Assembly: GCA_000830175.1 (NCBI GenBank)
Contig: JQIS01000061.1
Span: 1-45,994 of the forward strand
Length of the DNA stretch: 45,994 bases
Direction: 5' to 3'
From: Sulfurovum sp. FS08-3
GTDB taxonomy: Bacteria > Campylobacterota > Campylobacteria > Campylobacterales > Sulfurovaceae
The position numbers and the translations under genes were made by a program. Positions 1 through 8,532 of the stretch are shown one piece after another (the first letter of the stretch is position 1; the number at the start of each line of letters is the position of its first letter). The notes beneath the pieces are model-generated. The model worked only from the letters and a program-made list of their open reading frames with translations, was not told where the DNA came from and searched no databases.

Positions 1-74
1 CTTTGGTGGTGATGTCTTTTTTCATGGAGTGGATTATAGCATAGATTGGTTGTTTTGTGGTTTTGTCAATATCA

Positions 75-170
75 CTCGTTCTACCTCGGGAGAGGTGGAA
101 CGAGAAGCTGTGTTTTGTGAAGTTTTCAGTAGATTATTGAATAGGATGTCAATTTATTGCATCCTGCAGC
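75..170. repeat. Interspersed hairpin repeat, copy 1
   Basis: Two adjacent hairpins lie downstream of the minus-strand gene that ends at 180. The first has a 13-bp stem (CTCGTTCTACCTC at 75-87 against 92-104, one G-T pair) with a GGGA loop. The second pairs GGATGTCAAT (144-153) with ATTGCATCC (156-164) and has one bulged base. The same two modules recur at 31439-31556 and, in part, at 35837-35886, so this is a repeat family. It may also end transcription of the minus-strand gene, but there is no clear T tract. Confidence 0.6.
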
Positions 171-179
171 AACAAACAT

Positions 180-2612
180 TTACGCCGTAACGCTTCGGAT
201 GTATATTTCGATACTGGTATTGAGGTGTTCAAGCTCTTCGATGTAGCGGCTTACATAGTTGGAGAGTTTGCTGTAACGTTGATGTTGCAAGAGCGATTCG
301 AGTTCGTTGAGCAATCGATACATATCGTTAGCTCCCATGATGTTGCTAATCCCTTTCATGCTCACCACAAGCTCTTTCATTTTGCGGTAGTCGTGTACCT
401 CAATCAGTGCCTTGATTGTCTCGCCGCTTGTACCATAGACGCTTTGGAACTCTTGGAGTAGCTCTAAGTAGAGGGCTTCGTTGTGACTAGCTTGCATAAT
501 GCCTCGTGTGATGTCCAAAATGTGTTCACTTTGTGTGAGTTTGGCAAAAGGTGCACCCAAATCGGCTTTTTCCAAATAGTGGTGCAAGGCGGTATAGACT
601 TTGCTTACGGTGATAGGTTTGTTGAAAAAGGCATTGATACCTGTTTTTGTAATCTCCATAGGGCTAAACTCTTCATTACTAATCGCAACAATGGGGATAT
701 GGCGATAGCTCTCATTGGAACGAATCATTTTGGCGATGATGAGTCCTTTGTCGTGTTCGATTTCCAAATTGATAAAAATAAGATCAAAACGGTTGTAGTA
801 GCTCTCAAGCTCTTCAATGGCACGTTTGGCATTGCGTGCTTGTGCGTATTTGATGCCTGTGCGATGAATCATATCGTCAAACTCTTTTTGGTGGAGGATA
901 TTGTCATCGATAATGAGCAATGAAGAGCCAAGATAATCTTTCAAAAAGGATTTGGTTGCTTCGATTGTTTCGGGAAGCTCTTGCAAAAACTGTTTGGGCA
1001 GGTCACTGTGTAGATGCCTATCCATCTTTTCCATAAATACTATCTCCTCTTCGTTGGTGACAATTTTGGGTTGTTTGTAGGTATCCAAAAAAAACTTAAG
1101 TGCATTGGAGGGGCTAATGGGTTTGGCAATGTATCGCTCAATGATGGAATCAATAATCTCTTTGTGTTGGGTAGAGAGAATGCTGTGCATGGCAAGGACA
1201 TGCAACTCTTTGTTTTGCTGGATGCTCTCAAAAAGTGTAAGAAGCGAGGAGTTTATCATGGAGTGTTCAATCAAAATAAGATCAAAACGGTTAATAACAT
1301 CGTAGTCATTGAGGCTATAGTGAGCTATGGTTTGGACGTTTTTGGTGCTGTGCAAAAAGGCTTTTTGAACGGCAAGGGCGACTCCCTCATCTCTTTCGAT
1401 GATACCGATATATTTCTTTTGAAGCTCTTGGGAGGAGAACCTTGTGGATGTAAGCCTGTAGATTTGCTCATGCTCTTGGTCAAGCTTGAGAGGAATGGTG
1501 ACCGAAAAGATATTGCCTTTGCCGTATCGACTCACAAAATTGAGCGTTCCGCCCATAAGCTGTGCAAACTCTTTGGATAAGAAGAGTCCCCTTTTGGCAT
1601 AGGGGTCGTGAAAGGGTAAAAATATCTTCTCCTCTTCGGATTTATGAACTCCTACACTGTTGTCAATGATTTTAAACTCACTTAAAAAACTGCTCTTGTC
1701 TTGCTCAAATACGGAGATGACAAGCCTGATAGTACCCGATGAGGTGTGCCTATAGGAGTAGTCGATGATATTGACTAGAATCTCATAGAGTCGTTTAAAA
1801 TCACCCACCATATAGTGCCAAACATTTAAATTGACCTCATAGATAAGCTCTACGGAGTGACCTTTGTAGTTTTGTTCGACATACATCGTAATGGATTCCA
1901 AAAGCTGATTGATATCAAAGGAGCTAGGCGTGAGTTTGAGTTTGCCCGATTTTGCTTTCAAAAAATCAATCATCTGATTGGTTGTATCGGTGAGAATCTT
2001 ATCGGTATCTTGAATGGCTTTGAATTTGTGCCGAATATTTTGGGGTGTAAGCTCGTTGATGGGTTCGTTGATAATCTTGTCACGAGCATGAATCATATCA
2101 TTGGTTGAACGTTCGATTTTGTAACCCAAATTTTTGAGTATCTCATCGTGTTTCATCGAGAGTGTCTCTTTGAGTTTTTGAAGTCTCTCGTGATCCTCTT
2201 TGAGATTTTTGTATAGGGTATAGTAGTGATTGATAATCAAAACACTTATAGAGACTATCATAATAAGCAATGTCATAAAAAACCATGTGGTATTGGTGAG
2301 TTTTGCTTTGTAGTCTTTGTCGTAATCTATTTTGATATGAGGGTAGTCGTGTTTTAAGATGCCGTAAATAAGGGGAATCATGCGTGTATCGTTAAAATCA
2401 TAGAGCATAGGCGAGAAGTATTGACCTATTTTTTGGGTTGAGAGTTCAAAGCGATGACGTTTGGAAAGCTCTTTGATTAAACCATTCTCTTTTGTCTCCT
2501 CCAAAGCTTGATGTGCTTGGGCGTAGGTTTTGTATGAACCTAATGTAATGTATTGATTTCCTTGAGCAAAAGAGCAACTCACCATCAAAACGAGCCATAA
2601 AATTAACCGCAT
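180..2612 (-). CDS. Hybrid histidine-kinase-like protein without phospho-acceptor residues
   Basis: 810 aa from the ATG at 2612, which follows AAAGGT; an upstream ATG at 2636 is less likely because the signal peptide begins at 2612. Order (residues from this start): signal peptide 1-16, SPOR-like periplasmic part to about 105, membrane segment about 110-131, coiled coil, DHp-like helix about 155-215, HATPase-like domain about 235-375, two receiver-like domains about 400-510 and 564-680, and an HPt-like C-terminus about 700-775. The fold order matches a hybrid phosphorelay kinase, but the key residues are replaced: the H-box His by Tyr164, the N-box Asn by Tyr285, receiver Asps by Glu449 and Asn615, and the HPt His by Val750. 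The receiver Lys residues are kept. It is probably a scaffold or pseudokinase that signals by conformation. The gene appears intact. Confidence 0.8.
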   Translation of the reverse strand: MRLILWLVLMVSCSFAQGNQYITLGSYKTYAQAHQALEETKENGLIKELSKRHRFELSTQKIGQYFSPMLYDFNDTRMIPLIYGILKHDYPHIKIDYDKDYKAKLTNTTWFFMTLLIMIVSISVLIINHYYTLYKNLKEDHERLQKLKETLSMKHDEILKNLGYKIERSTNDMIHARDKIINEPINELTPQNIRHKFKAIQDTDKILTDTTNQMIDFLKAKSGKLKLTPSSFDINQLLESITMYVEQNYKGHSVELIYEVNLNVWHYMVGDFKRLYEILVNIIDYSYRHTSSGTIRLVISVFEQDKSSFLSEFKIIDNSVGVHKSEEEKIFLPFHDPYAKRGLFLSKEFAQLMGGTLNFVSRYGKGNIFSVTIPLKLDQEHEQIYRLTSTRFSSQELQKKYIGIIERDEGVALAVQKAFLHSTKNVQTIAHYSLNDYDVINRFDLILIEHSMINSSLLTLFESIQQNKELHVLAMHSILSTQHKEIIDSIIERYIAKPISPSNALKFFLDTYKQPKIVTNEEEIVFMEKMDRHLHSDLPKQFLQELPETIEATKSFLKDYLGSSLLIIDDNILHQKEFDDMIHRTGIKYAQARNAKRAIEELESYYNRFDLIFINLEIEHDKGLIIAKMIRSNESYRHIPIVAISNEEFSPMEITKTGINAFFNKPITVSKVYTALHHYLEKADLGAPFAKLTQSEHILDITRGIMQASHNEALYLELLQEFQSVYGTSGETIKALIEVHDYRKMKELVVSMKGISNIMGANDMYRLLNELESLLQHQRYSKLSNYVSRYIEELEHLNTSIEIYIRSVTA

Positions 2613-2750
2613 AAAATTACCTTTTGAGATAAACATAAAGTATTATAGCAATTTTAGTGTACTACTCTCATTAAATTTTGCGGTTGTTTAAAAGCACAAC
2701 AACCCATCAAACCCATCGCAAATCTTAACGCCTCTTAAGTGCCTTTTGAG

Positions 2751-2756
2751 TATAAT
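2751..2756 (+). promoter_or_regulatory. Likely -10 box for carB
   Basis: A perfect TATAAT lies 29 bp upstream of the carB ATG. No good -35 box is seen, which is common in this phylum. An AAGGG Shine-Dalgarno follows at about 2771-2775. Confidence 0.5.
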
Positions 2757-2784
2757 CAGCACTAAAAACTAAGGGTAATTTTCG

Positions 2785-5700
2785 ATGCCAAAACGAGAAG
2801 ATATTAAGACAATTTTATTGATAGGTTCTGGTCCTATTGTGATTGGTCAAGCGTGTGAATTTGACTACTCAGGCACACAAGCGGCCAAAACGCTCAAAGA
2901 ACTAGGCTACAGAGTGGTACTTATCAACTCCAACCCCGCTACTATTATGACCGATCCAGAGTTTGCCGATCGCACCTATATCGAACCCATCACCGAAGAG
3001 GTTGTTGCTAGAATTATCGAAATAGAAAAGGTTGATGCGATACTTCCTACTATGGGTGGACAAACCGCACTCAATGTGGCGATGAGTATGTACGACAAAA
3101 AGATGCTTGAGGGTATCGAGTTTTTGGGTGCTAAGCCTCATGCGATCAAAAAGGGTGAAGATAGACACCTCTTCAATGAAGCGATGATTAAAATCGGCAT
3201 GGATTTACCCAAAAGTGCCAACGCCTACACCGTAGAAGAGGCGATACAAGTCGCCAAAACCATCGGTTTTCCCGTTATCAGTCGTGCTTCGTTTACATTA
3301 GCAGGAGGCGGTTCGGGTGTCGCTTACAATATGGAAGAGTTCAAAGAACTTGCCAAAGCAGGAATTGAAGCGAGTCCCATTAATGAAATAGAGATTATGG
3401 AGTCGATGCTAGGGTGGAAAGAGTACGAGATGGAGGTGATTCGAGACAACAAAGACAACTGCATTATCGTCTGCTCCATCGAAAACTTTGACCCCATGGG
3501 CGTACATACAGGAGACTCTATCACAGTAGCTCCCGCACTCACCTTGACCGACAAAGAGTATCAAATGATGCGTGATGCCTCGTTTAAAATACTACGAGAG
3601 ATTGGTGTGGATACGGGGGGTTCAAACGTGCAGTTTTCGATTAATCCCGAGACGGGGCGTATGATTGTTATCGAGATGAATCCTCGTGTAAGTCGCTCTT
3701 CCGCATTGGCATCCAAGGCTACAGGTTATCCTATTGCCAAAGTTGCCACACTCTTAGCCGTAGGCTATACGCTTGATGAGATTGAAAACGACATTACAGG
3801 TACGACGGCATCCTTTGAGCCTGTGATTGATTATATCGTCACCAAATTGCCACGCTTTACCTTCGAGAAGTTTCCCAATGCCAACTCCACGCTAAGCACA
3901 GGAATGAAGAGTGTAGGTGAGGTGATGAGCATAGGACGAACCTTCAAAGAGTCTTTCCAAAAGGCTTTGTGTTCGCTTGAGACGGGGCTTGTAGGGTTTA
4001 AAGTGATGGATTGCAATGATACCAAACTCGTTCACGAGATACGTCGCCCCAACGAACAACGTATGCTCTACGTCTATGAAGCCCTTAGAAGAGGGATGAG
4101 CGTAGAGGATATTTACGAAATGTGCAAGATTGATAAGTGGTTTTTGTATCAATTTGAAGAGCTAGTATCGAGTGAAAAAGCGATGGATATAGCCATGCTT
4201 AGCGATGCTACACGATTACGCAAAGCCAAATCAGAAGGATTTAGCGATGCGATGATAGCCCAAATCATCAATCAAAAAGAGGGATTGCGTTTGGTCGAAA
4301 ACGATATTTACACCGCACGTCAAAAGCTTGGCATTGCACTTGAATACAACGAAGTTGATACCTGCGGTGCAGAGTTTAAAGCCCTCACTCCCTACCTCTA
4401 CTCTACAACCAACATTACTCCTATCCCCCAAAGCCAACCCAAAGCACGTGATAAAAAGCGGGTTTTGGTTATCGGCGGAGGACCCAATCGAATAGGACAA
4501 GGGATTGAGTTTGATTATTGTTGCGTCCACGCTTCGTACGCACTAGGCGATATGGGATTGGAGTCTATCATGTACAACTGCAACCCCGAAACCGTCTCAA
4601 CCGATTACGATACAAGCGATATTCTCTACTTTGAACCCATTGATTTTGAGCATGTACGCAACGTCATTGAGGTAGAAAAGCCCGATGGAGTCATCGTCCA
4701 CTTTGGAGGACAAACACCGCTCAAACTTGCCAAATCACTTACGGCTATTGGGGCAAATATCTCAGGTACGAGTGCCAAAGTCATCGATTTGGCGGAAGAT
4801 AGAGAGAAGTTTTCGGAGTTTATCCATCAACTCCAACTCAAACAACCCAAAAACGGCACTGCTTTTGCCAAAGATGAAGCGATAGGTATTGCCAATCGAA
4901 TCGGTTACCCCGTATTGGTACGCCCTTCGTTTGTATTGGGCGGACGAGGGATGAAGACGGTCTTTAATGACAAAGAACTCAAAGCCTATATGGATGAGGC
5001 GGTGAGCGTCTCCAACGATGCACCCGTACTTATTGATAAATTCCTTGACCACGCCATTGAGGTGGATGTGGACGCTATTTGCGACGGAAAAGAGGTCTAT
5101 ATCGGCTCTATCATGCAGCACATCGAAGAGGCGGGGATTCACTCAGGCGATAGTGCTTGTTCCTTACCTCCTGTCTCTATCTCTACAGAGCTTCAAGAGG
5201 AGATCAAAGAGCAAACCGCAAAAATCGCATTGGGACTGGGCGTAGTAGGTCTGCTCAATATCCAATACGCCATCTTTCAAGGCGAAATCTATCTCATCGA
5301 GGTCAATCCACGCGCTTCACGAACCGTCCCATTTGTCTCCAAAGCCACAGGTGTACCCCTTGCAAAAGTAGCCACTCGGGTGATGATACAAGGAGATTTA
5401 AGGGAGGCTTTGCGTTTTTACGATACCTTTAATGTCGTCAATTTTGACAAAACCATCATGGAACCCAACCTCAAAGGGCATATTGCTCTCAAAGAGGCGG
5501 TTTTTCCTTTCAATAAACTCCCTGGTTCGGATTTGATTTTGGGACCCGAAATGAAATCGACAGGCGAAGTCATGGGCATCTCCAACCAATTTGGAATGAG
5601 TTTTGCCAAAGCTCAATTGGCAAGTAAAAACAACATTCCTATGAGCGGGAAACTCTTTATCTCACTCACCAATCAAGACAAACCTTACGCCAAAGAGATT

Positions 5701-6051
5701 GGTCAAAAGTTTGAAGCTTTGGGTTTTGAGATTTACGCAACGGATGGAACGCATAGAGAGCTTCTTGAAGCGGGGATTAAATCGCATAAAGTCTTAAAAA
5801 TATCCGAAGGTCGCCCCAATATTGATGATATGATCAAAAATCGTGAAATTGCTCTAGCTATCAACACCTCCGATAACTCTATTGCAAGTAAAAGCGATGC
5901 GGCCACCATTCGTCAAAGTGTACTCTCCAACAATGTAGCCTATTTTACGACTCTTGCAGCGGCAGACGCAGCCGCAGAGGCTATCAAAGACCTTAAGACG
6001 TGTGGAGGTTTGATTGAACCCAAAGCGTTGCAAGACTATCTAGCTCAATAA
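2785..6051 (+). CDS. carB: Carbamoyl-phosphate synthase large subunit
   Basis: 1088 aa, close to the usual 1070-1090. With the CarA glutaminase it makes carbamoyl phosphate from bicarbonate, ammonia (from glutamine) and two ATP, feeding pyrimidine and arginine synthesis in the cytoplasm. Both homologous halves are visible: the first starts with [20 protein letters not shown] and the second with [20 protein letters not shown] near residue 567. Each half carries an ATP-grasp domain with [20 protein letters not shown] and [20 protein letters not shown] type motifs, and an MGS-like allosteric domain ends the protein. carA is not in the window. A YrdC-family gene starts 3 bp after the stop, so the two are probably cotranscribed. 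Confidence 0.98.
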   Translation: MPKREDIKTILLIGSGPIVIGQACEFDYSGTQAAKTLKELGYRVVLINSNPATIMTDPEFADRTYIEPITEEVVARIIEIEKVDAILPTMGGQTALNVAMSMYDKKMLEGIEFLGAKPHAIKKGEDRHLFNEAMIKIGMDLPKSANAYTVEEAIQVAKTIGFPVISRASFTLAGGGSGVAYNMEEFKELAKAGIEASPINEIEIMESMLGWKEYEMEVIRDNKDNCIIVCSIENFDPMGVHTGDSITVAPALTLTDKEYQMMRDASFKILREIGVDTGGSNVQFSINPETGRMIVIEMNPRVSRSSALASKATGYPIAKVATLLAVGYTLDEIENDITGTTASFEPVIDYIVTKLPRFTFEKFPNANSTLSTGMKSVGEVMSIGRTFKESFQKALCSLETGLVGFKVMDCNDTKLVHEIRRPNEQRMLYVYEALRRGMSVEDIYEMCKIDKWFLYQFEELVSSEKAMDIAMLSDATRLRKAKSEGFSDAMIAQIINQKEGLRLVENDIYTARQKLGIALEYNEVDTCGAEFKALTPYLYSTTNITPIPQSQPKARDKKRVLVIGGGPNRIGQGIEFDYCCVHASYALGDMGLESIMYNCNPETVSTDYDTSDILYFEPIDFEHVRNVIEVEKPDGVIVHFGGQTPLKLAKSLTAIGANISGTSAKVIDLAEDREKFSEFIHQLQLKQPKNGTAFAKDEAIGIANRIGYPVLVRPSFVLGGRGMKTVFNDKELKAYMDEAVSVSNDAPVLIDKFLDHAIEVDVDAICDGKEVYIGSIMQHIEEAGIHSGDSACSLPPVSISTELQEEIKEQTAKIALGLGVVGLLNIQYAIFQGEIYLIEVNPRASRTVPFVSKATGVPLAKVATRVMIQGDLREALRFYDTFNVVNFDKTIMEPNLKGHIALKEAVFPFNKLPGSDLILGPEMKSTGEVMGISNQFGMSFAKAQLASKNNIPMSGKLFISLTNQDKPYAKEIGQKFEALGFEIYATDGTHRELLEAGIKSHKVLKISEGRPNIDDMIKNREIALAINTSDNSIASKSDAATIRQSVLSNNVAYFTTLAAADAAAEAIKDLKTCGGLIEPKALQDYLAQ

Positions 6052-6054
6052 GCT

Positions 6055-6498
6055 ATGACGCCTCTTGACACCCTTGTGTTTCTTACACCAACCGATACCA
6101 CTATCGGTTTTGTAAGCCAAAACGCTACTCAACTATCGCACATCAAACAACGTCCCGCCAACAAAAATTACATTCAAGCCCTGCCCTCTTTCAAGGCACT
6201 CAAAAGCCGTACACGCATACCCAATGCCCATAAAAATTTGGTACGAAGAGCGAAAAAAACAAGTTTTGTTATTCAAGGCATCTCCTATCGCATCATCAAA
6301 AATCACCCCCATACCCTTTTGTTGGAGCGATTGGGATGGGCATACACCACCTCAGCCAATCTAAGCGGTCAAAGCTACGATGAAACATTTGCCAAAAACC
6401 ATGCCGATGTTATCGTATCGTTTCCCAAGCACTCATCTTTGCAACACGCTTCAAAGATTTACCAACTCACACCTTATGCCATCAAAAAGATTCGATAA
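6055..6498 (+). CDS. Short Sua5/YciO/YrdC-family protein
   Basis: 147 aa. The segment LDTLVFLTPTDTTIGFVSQN near the start and the late TTSANLSGQSYDE are hallmarks of the YrdC fold, which in TsaC/Sua5 makes threonylcarbamoyl-AMP for t6A tRNA modification. The protein is shorter than TsaC (about 190-210 aa) and the central KRP(x)KPL-like segment is divergent, as in short Campylobacterota homologues. Whether it is the cell's t6A enzyme or a paralogue cannot be decided here. It begins 3 bp after carB and is probably translated from the same transcript; the link to carbamoyl phosphate synthase looks positional. Confidence 0.75.
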   Translation: MTPLDTLVFLTPTDTTIGFVSQNATQLSHIKQRPANKNYIQALPSFKALKSRTRIPNAHKNLVRRAKKTSFVIQGISYRIIKNHPHTLLLERLGWAYTTSANLSGQSYDETFAKNHADVIVSFPKHSSLQHASKIYQLTPYAIKKIR

Positions 6499-6525
6499 GA
6501 TTCTAGCTATACTCGCTTCATATAT

Positions 6526-6548
6526 GCTCCCAAATGCAATTTGGGAGC
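6526..6548 (+). terminator. Perfect 10-bp hairpin after the carB-yrdC pair
   Basis: GCTCCCAAAT at 6526-6535 pairs exactly with 6539-6548 around a 3-nt GCA loop, 28 bp after the yrdC stop. No T run follows, so it may act as a weak terminator or RNA-stability stem. A related CGCTC/GAGCG-CAAA hairpin is seen at about 7693-7722, and a half-site at about 8303. Confidence 0.45.
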
Positions 6549-6640
6549 GAGGGAACAAGGAAGAATCCAATGGGTGGCAGAACAAATGAAAAACTTGATA
6601 ATATTGATAAAATTAAAAAAATTCTTTGCAAGGGAAAATA

Positions 6641-7204
6641 GTGACTGTTAAAAATTATTACCGTGAATTAAGGAAACAAGGGTTTGGCTATGATGAAGCC
6701 CATGAAAAATTGAAACAAGAGTGTATCGAGAAAAAGCAATTCTCAGGTTTTGCTACATACTTGCTAAATGAATATTATAGTCATACAGAATACGCAGATT
6801 CATTTTTAAATGTCCTGATTCATGAGAATGAATATGGCATTTTTAAAACTTACTGGAAAGCAAGACTTTCTGAACAGATTCGATATCTTTGGGAGTTGGT
6901 AAGTTATTGGAAAAATGAAAAAGATAAAAAGTTTACTACTAAAGATTTTCTATCTTATGACAGAAAAATATTGGATGAAAATCAGGATAAATATCCTGCA
7001 TATCAAGATGAATACTTAAGTTTTATATGGTATTGGTACGACACATTGGACTTCATAGACAGATATATCATCGAAATGCAAAAAATAAATGCACTAGAAG
7101 AAATTGAAAGAGCAAAAGCCCTAAAGGAAAGTGTCTACAACCTCAAAAAACCAAAACCAAAACCCACAACAGACAAAAGAAAAATAGATGAAACACTCTT
7201 TTAG
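6641..7204 (+). CDS. Unrecognised 187-aa protein
   Basis: I do not recognise the family. The GTG at 6641 is preferred because AGGG lies at 6631-6634 with a 6-nt gap; the in-frame TTG at 6626 would leave that site inside the gene. The product is soluble, rich in Tyr, Trp, Lys and Glu, with predicted helices throughout (YRELRKQGFGYDEAHEKLKQ at the start, aromatic YLSFIWYWYDTLDFIDRY near residue 130). It ends in a Lys/Pro tail (KKPKPKPTTDKRK). The next gene starts 3 bp after its stop, so the two probably form an operon. Lower GC than carB and a toxin-antitoxin neighbour suggest acquired DNA. No function is proposed. Confidence 0.7.
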   Translation: MTVKNYYRELRKQGFGYDEAHEKLKQECIEKKQFSGFATYLLNEYYSHTEYADSFLNVLIHENEYGIFKTYWKARLSEQIRYLWELVSYWKNEKDKKFTTKDFLSYDRKILDENQDKYPAYQDEYLSFIWYWYDTLDFIDRYIIEMQKINALEEIERAKALKESVYNLKKPKPKPTTDKRKIDETLF

Positions 7205-7207
7205 GGG

Positions 7208-7675
7208 TTGATAGATGAGGCTCGAAATCAAGCAGATTCTACTAACGAATTTTTGGAACTTCTACAAAACAAACTCGAAACATTTAGCCCTCCTGAAATC
7301 AAAAATTTCAAAAAACACTTTTTGGAAAAAATCAATGAGCTTTATCGTTGGGATATTTGGGCATTGGCTTATATCGTCCGTAGGGGGTGTGGTGATGATG
7401 GATTTGATTACTTCAGAGCGTGGATAGTCTCCAAGGGGAAAGAGAGCTTTGAAAGTGTCAAAAATATGCAAATGGAAAAACTTCAAGCTCTTTTCGCTCA
7501 AGAAGATCCACAACTCGAAGAGATGTACTATGTAGCCAATGAAGCCTATGAGAACAAAAAAAGCGAAGAGATGCCAGAGCCTCGCACCAAATCACAAAAG
7601 ATAACAGGCAAAGAGTGGGAAGAGAAAACCATTTGTGATGATTATTCTGAACTTTGTAGGATGTTTGAGTACTAA
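7208..7675 (+). CDS. DUF4240 domain protein
   Basis: 155 aa. The core RWDIWALAYIVRRGCGDDGF followed by DYFRAWIVSKGKESFE is the DUF4240 signature (W-A-A-Y-I...G-C-S-D-D-F-D-Y-F-R-W-L-I-S-G). The biochemical role of the family is not known. The start is uncertain: TTG at 7208 touches the AGGGG of 7203-7207, which is too close for normal spacing, and no in-frame ATG or GTG follows within the first domain residues. It sits 3 bp behind the 187-aa gene and is probably cotranscribed with it. A hairpin-like sequence follows at about 7693-7722. Confidence 0.75.
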   Translation: MIDEARNQADSTNEFLELLQNKLETFSPPEIKNFKKHFLEKINELYRWDIWALAYIVRRGCGDDGFDYFRAWIVSKGKESFESVKNMQMEKLQALFAQEDPQLEEMYYVANEAYENKKSEEMPEPRTKSQKITGKEWEEKTICDDYSELCRMFEY

Positions 7676-7766
7676 AAGATTCCCTTTCCCTCACTATCAA
7701 ACACAGTTTGGAGCGAGAAGAAGCAGAGATTTGACCTCTGAGGTGTAGGTGAATTATTGATGAGTA

Positions 7767-7775
7767 TGTTATAAT
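7767..7775 (+). promoter_or_regulatory. Extended -10 promoter for brnT/brnA
   Basis: TGTTATAAT (TGn followed by a perfect TATAAT) lies 28 bp before the brnT start. BrnA-type antitoxins usually repress their own operon, so an operator is expected near here, but I cannot delimit one. Confidence 0.5.
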
Positions 7776-7803
7776 TACATGAAACGGTACAAGAGGTGTA
7801 TTA

Positions 7804-8079
7804 TTGCAGTTTGAATGGGATGTCAATAAAGCAAAAAGTAATATTATAAAGCATAATGTCTCATTTGAAGAGGCAAAAAGTGTCTTTTATGATTATCATG
7901 CCATTGAGTTTTATGATGATGAGCATTCAGAGTGGGAAGATAGATTTTTGATGCTAGGTATGAGTAGTAGGTTAAACTTACTTTTAGTTTGTCACTGTTA
8001 CCGTAGTGGTGACAATATCATCCGTATCATCTCGGCACGAAAAGCAACCAATAACGAAGCACAACACTATCAAGGATAG
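7804..8079 (+). CDS. brnT: BrnT family toxin
   Basis: 91 aa from a TTG start with AGAGG about 8 nt upstream. The N-terminus FEWDVNKAKSNIIKHNVSFE followed by EAKSVF is diagnostic of BrnT, a RelE-fold ribonuclease toxin that halts translation and is neutralised by BrnA. The C-terminal IIRIISARKATNNE is also typical (R-I-I-S-A-R-x-A). Length is normal for the family (about 90 aa). The brnA gene follows 4 bp after the stop, in the usual toxin-first order. Expected regulation is repression by the BrnT-BrnA complex. Confidence 0.92.
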   Translation: MQFEWDVNKAKSNIIKHNVSFEEAKSVFYDYHAIEFYDDEHSEWEDRFLMLGMSSRLNLLLVCHCYRSGDNIIRIISARKATNNEAQHYQG

Positions 8080-8083
8080 CTAT

Positions 8084-8293
8084 ATGAAAAAAGAGTATGA
8101 TTTATCGATAATGAAATCTCGACCAAACCCCTATGCCAAAGAGCTAGAAAATGAGATTACTATTACAGCTGATAAAAATGTCATTGAGTATTTTAAAAAA
8201 ATGGCAAAAAAACACAACACTTCGTACCAAAAGCTTATCAGTAGCTACCTTGAAGAGTGCATGATAACGCACAGAGAGTTGAGCTATCATTAA
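8084..8293 (+). CDS. brnA: BrnA family antitoxin
   Basis: 69 aa from the ATG at 8084; reading further upstream would overlap brnT without reason. The C-terminal half (ITADKNVIEYFKKMAKKHNT, then SYQKLISSYLEECM) is a ribbon-helix-helix DNA-binding domain as in BrnA/DUF4415 antitoxins. The N-terminal residues, with a SRPNPYAKEL motif, would wrap the toxin. It forms an operon with brnT and should autorepress it. Confidence 0.85.
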   Translation: MKKEYDLSIMKSRPNPYAKELENEITITADKNVIEYFKKMAKKHNTSYQKLISSYLEECMITHRELSYH

Positions 8294-8401
8294 GTTCTTT
8301 CTTTCTCGCTCTCAAATAGTTGTAGGTTCGGCTTTAGCCATCCCTATCTACACAAATCAGCCAAACCCTTGTGCTGTTAAAAAATAGTGGATAAGATTTG
8401 A

Positions 8402-8464
8402 ATAGAGAAAAACATCACTTATGGATACGATTGGTAACAGGAGGAGCTAACCGATTAGCCTGTA
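8402..8464 (+). repeat. 63-bp dispersed repeat, copy 1
   Basis: This stretch, containing ATGGATACGATTGGTAACAG and GAGGAGCTAACCGA, recurs in inverted orientation at 45919-45981 with a single mismatch (62/63). Flanking bases differ, so the repeat unit ends near 8402 and 8464. It lies between brnA and the UbiD-type gene. I see no open frame or known element in it. Confidence 0.85.
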
Positions 8465-8532
8465 TTCCATTTATATCTTTTCCAAAGATATAAATGGCTA
8501 AAATCAAACAATTTTCTCTACAAAGGGTAAGC

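Noticed and set aside
483-1580. Plus-strand open frames of 146 and 188 codons
   Set aside because: They are antisense shadows of the hybrid-kinase-like gene, without start signals or family motifs.
4762-5142. 126-codon minus frame inside carB
   Set aside because: Shadow of carB; the carB motifs run through the same bases in the other direction.
8402-8464. Fragment of 16S rRNA or attachment site
   Set aside because: The GGAGGAGCTAACC-like bases recall rRNA at first sight, but the order does not match the 16S 3' end, and no integrase or tRNA is adjacent.
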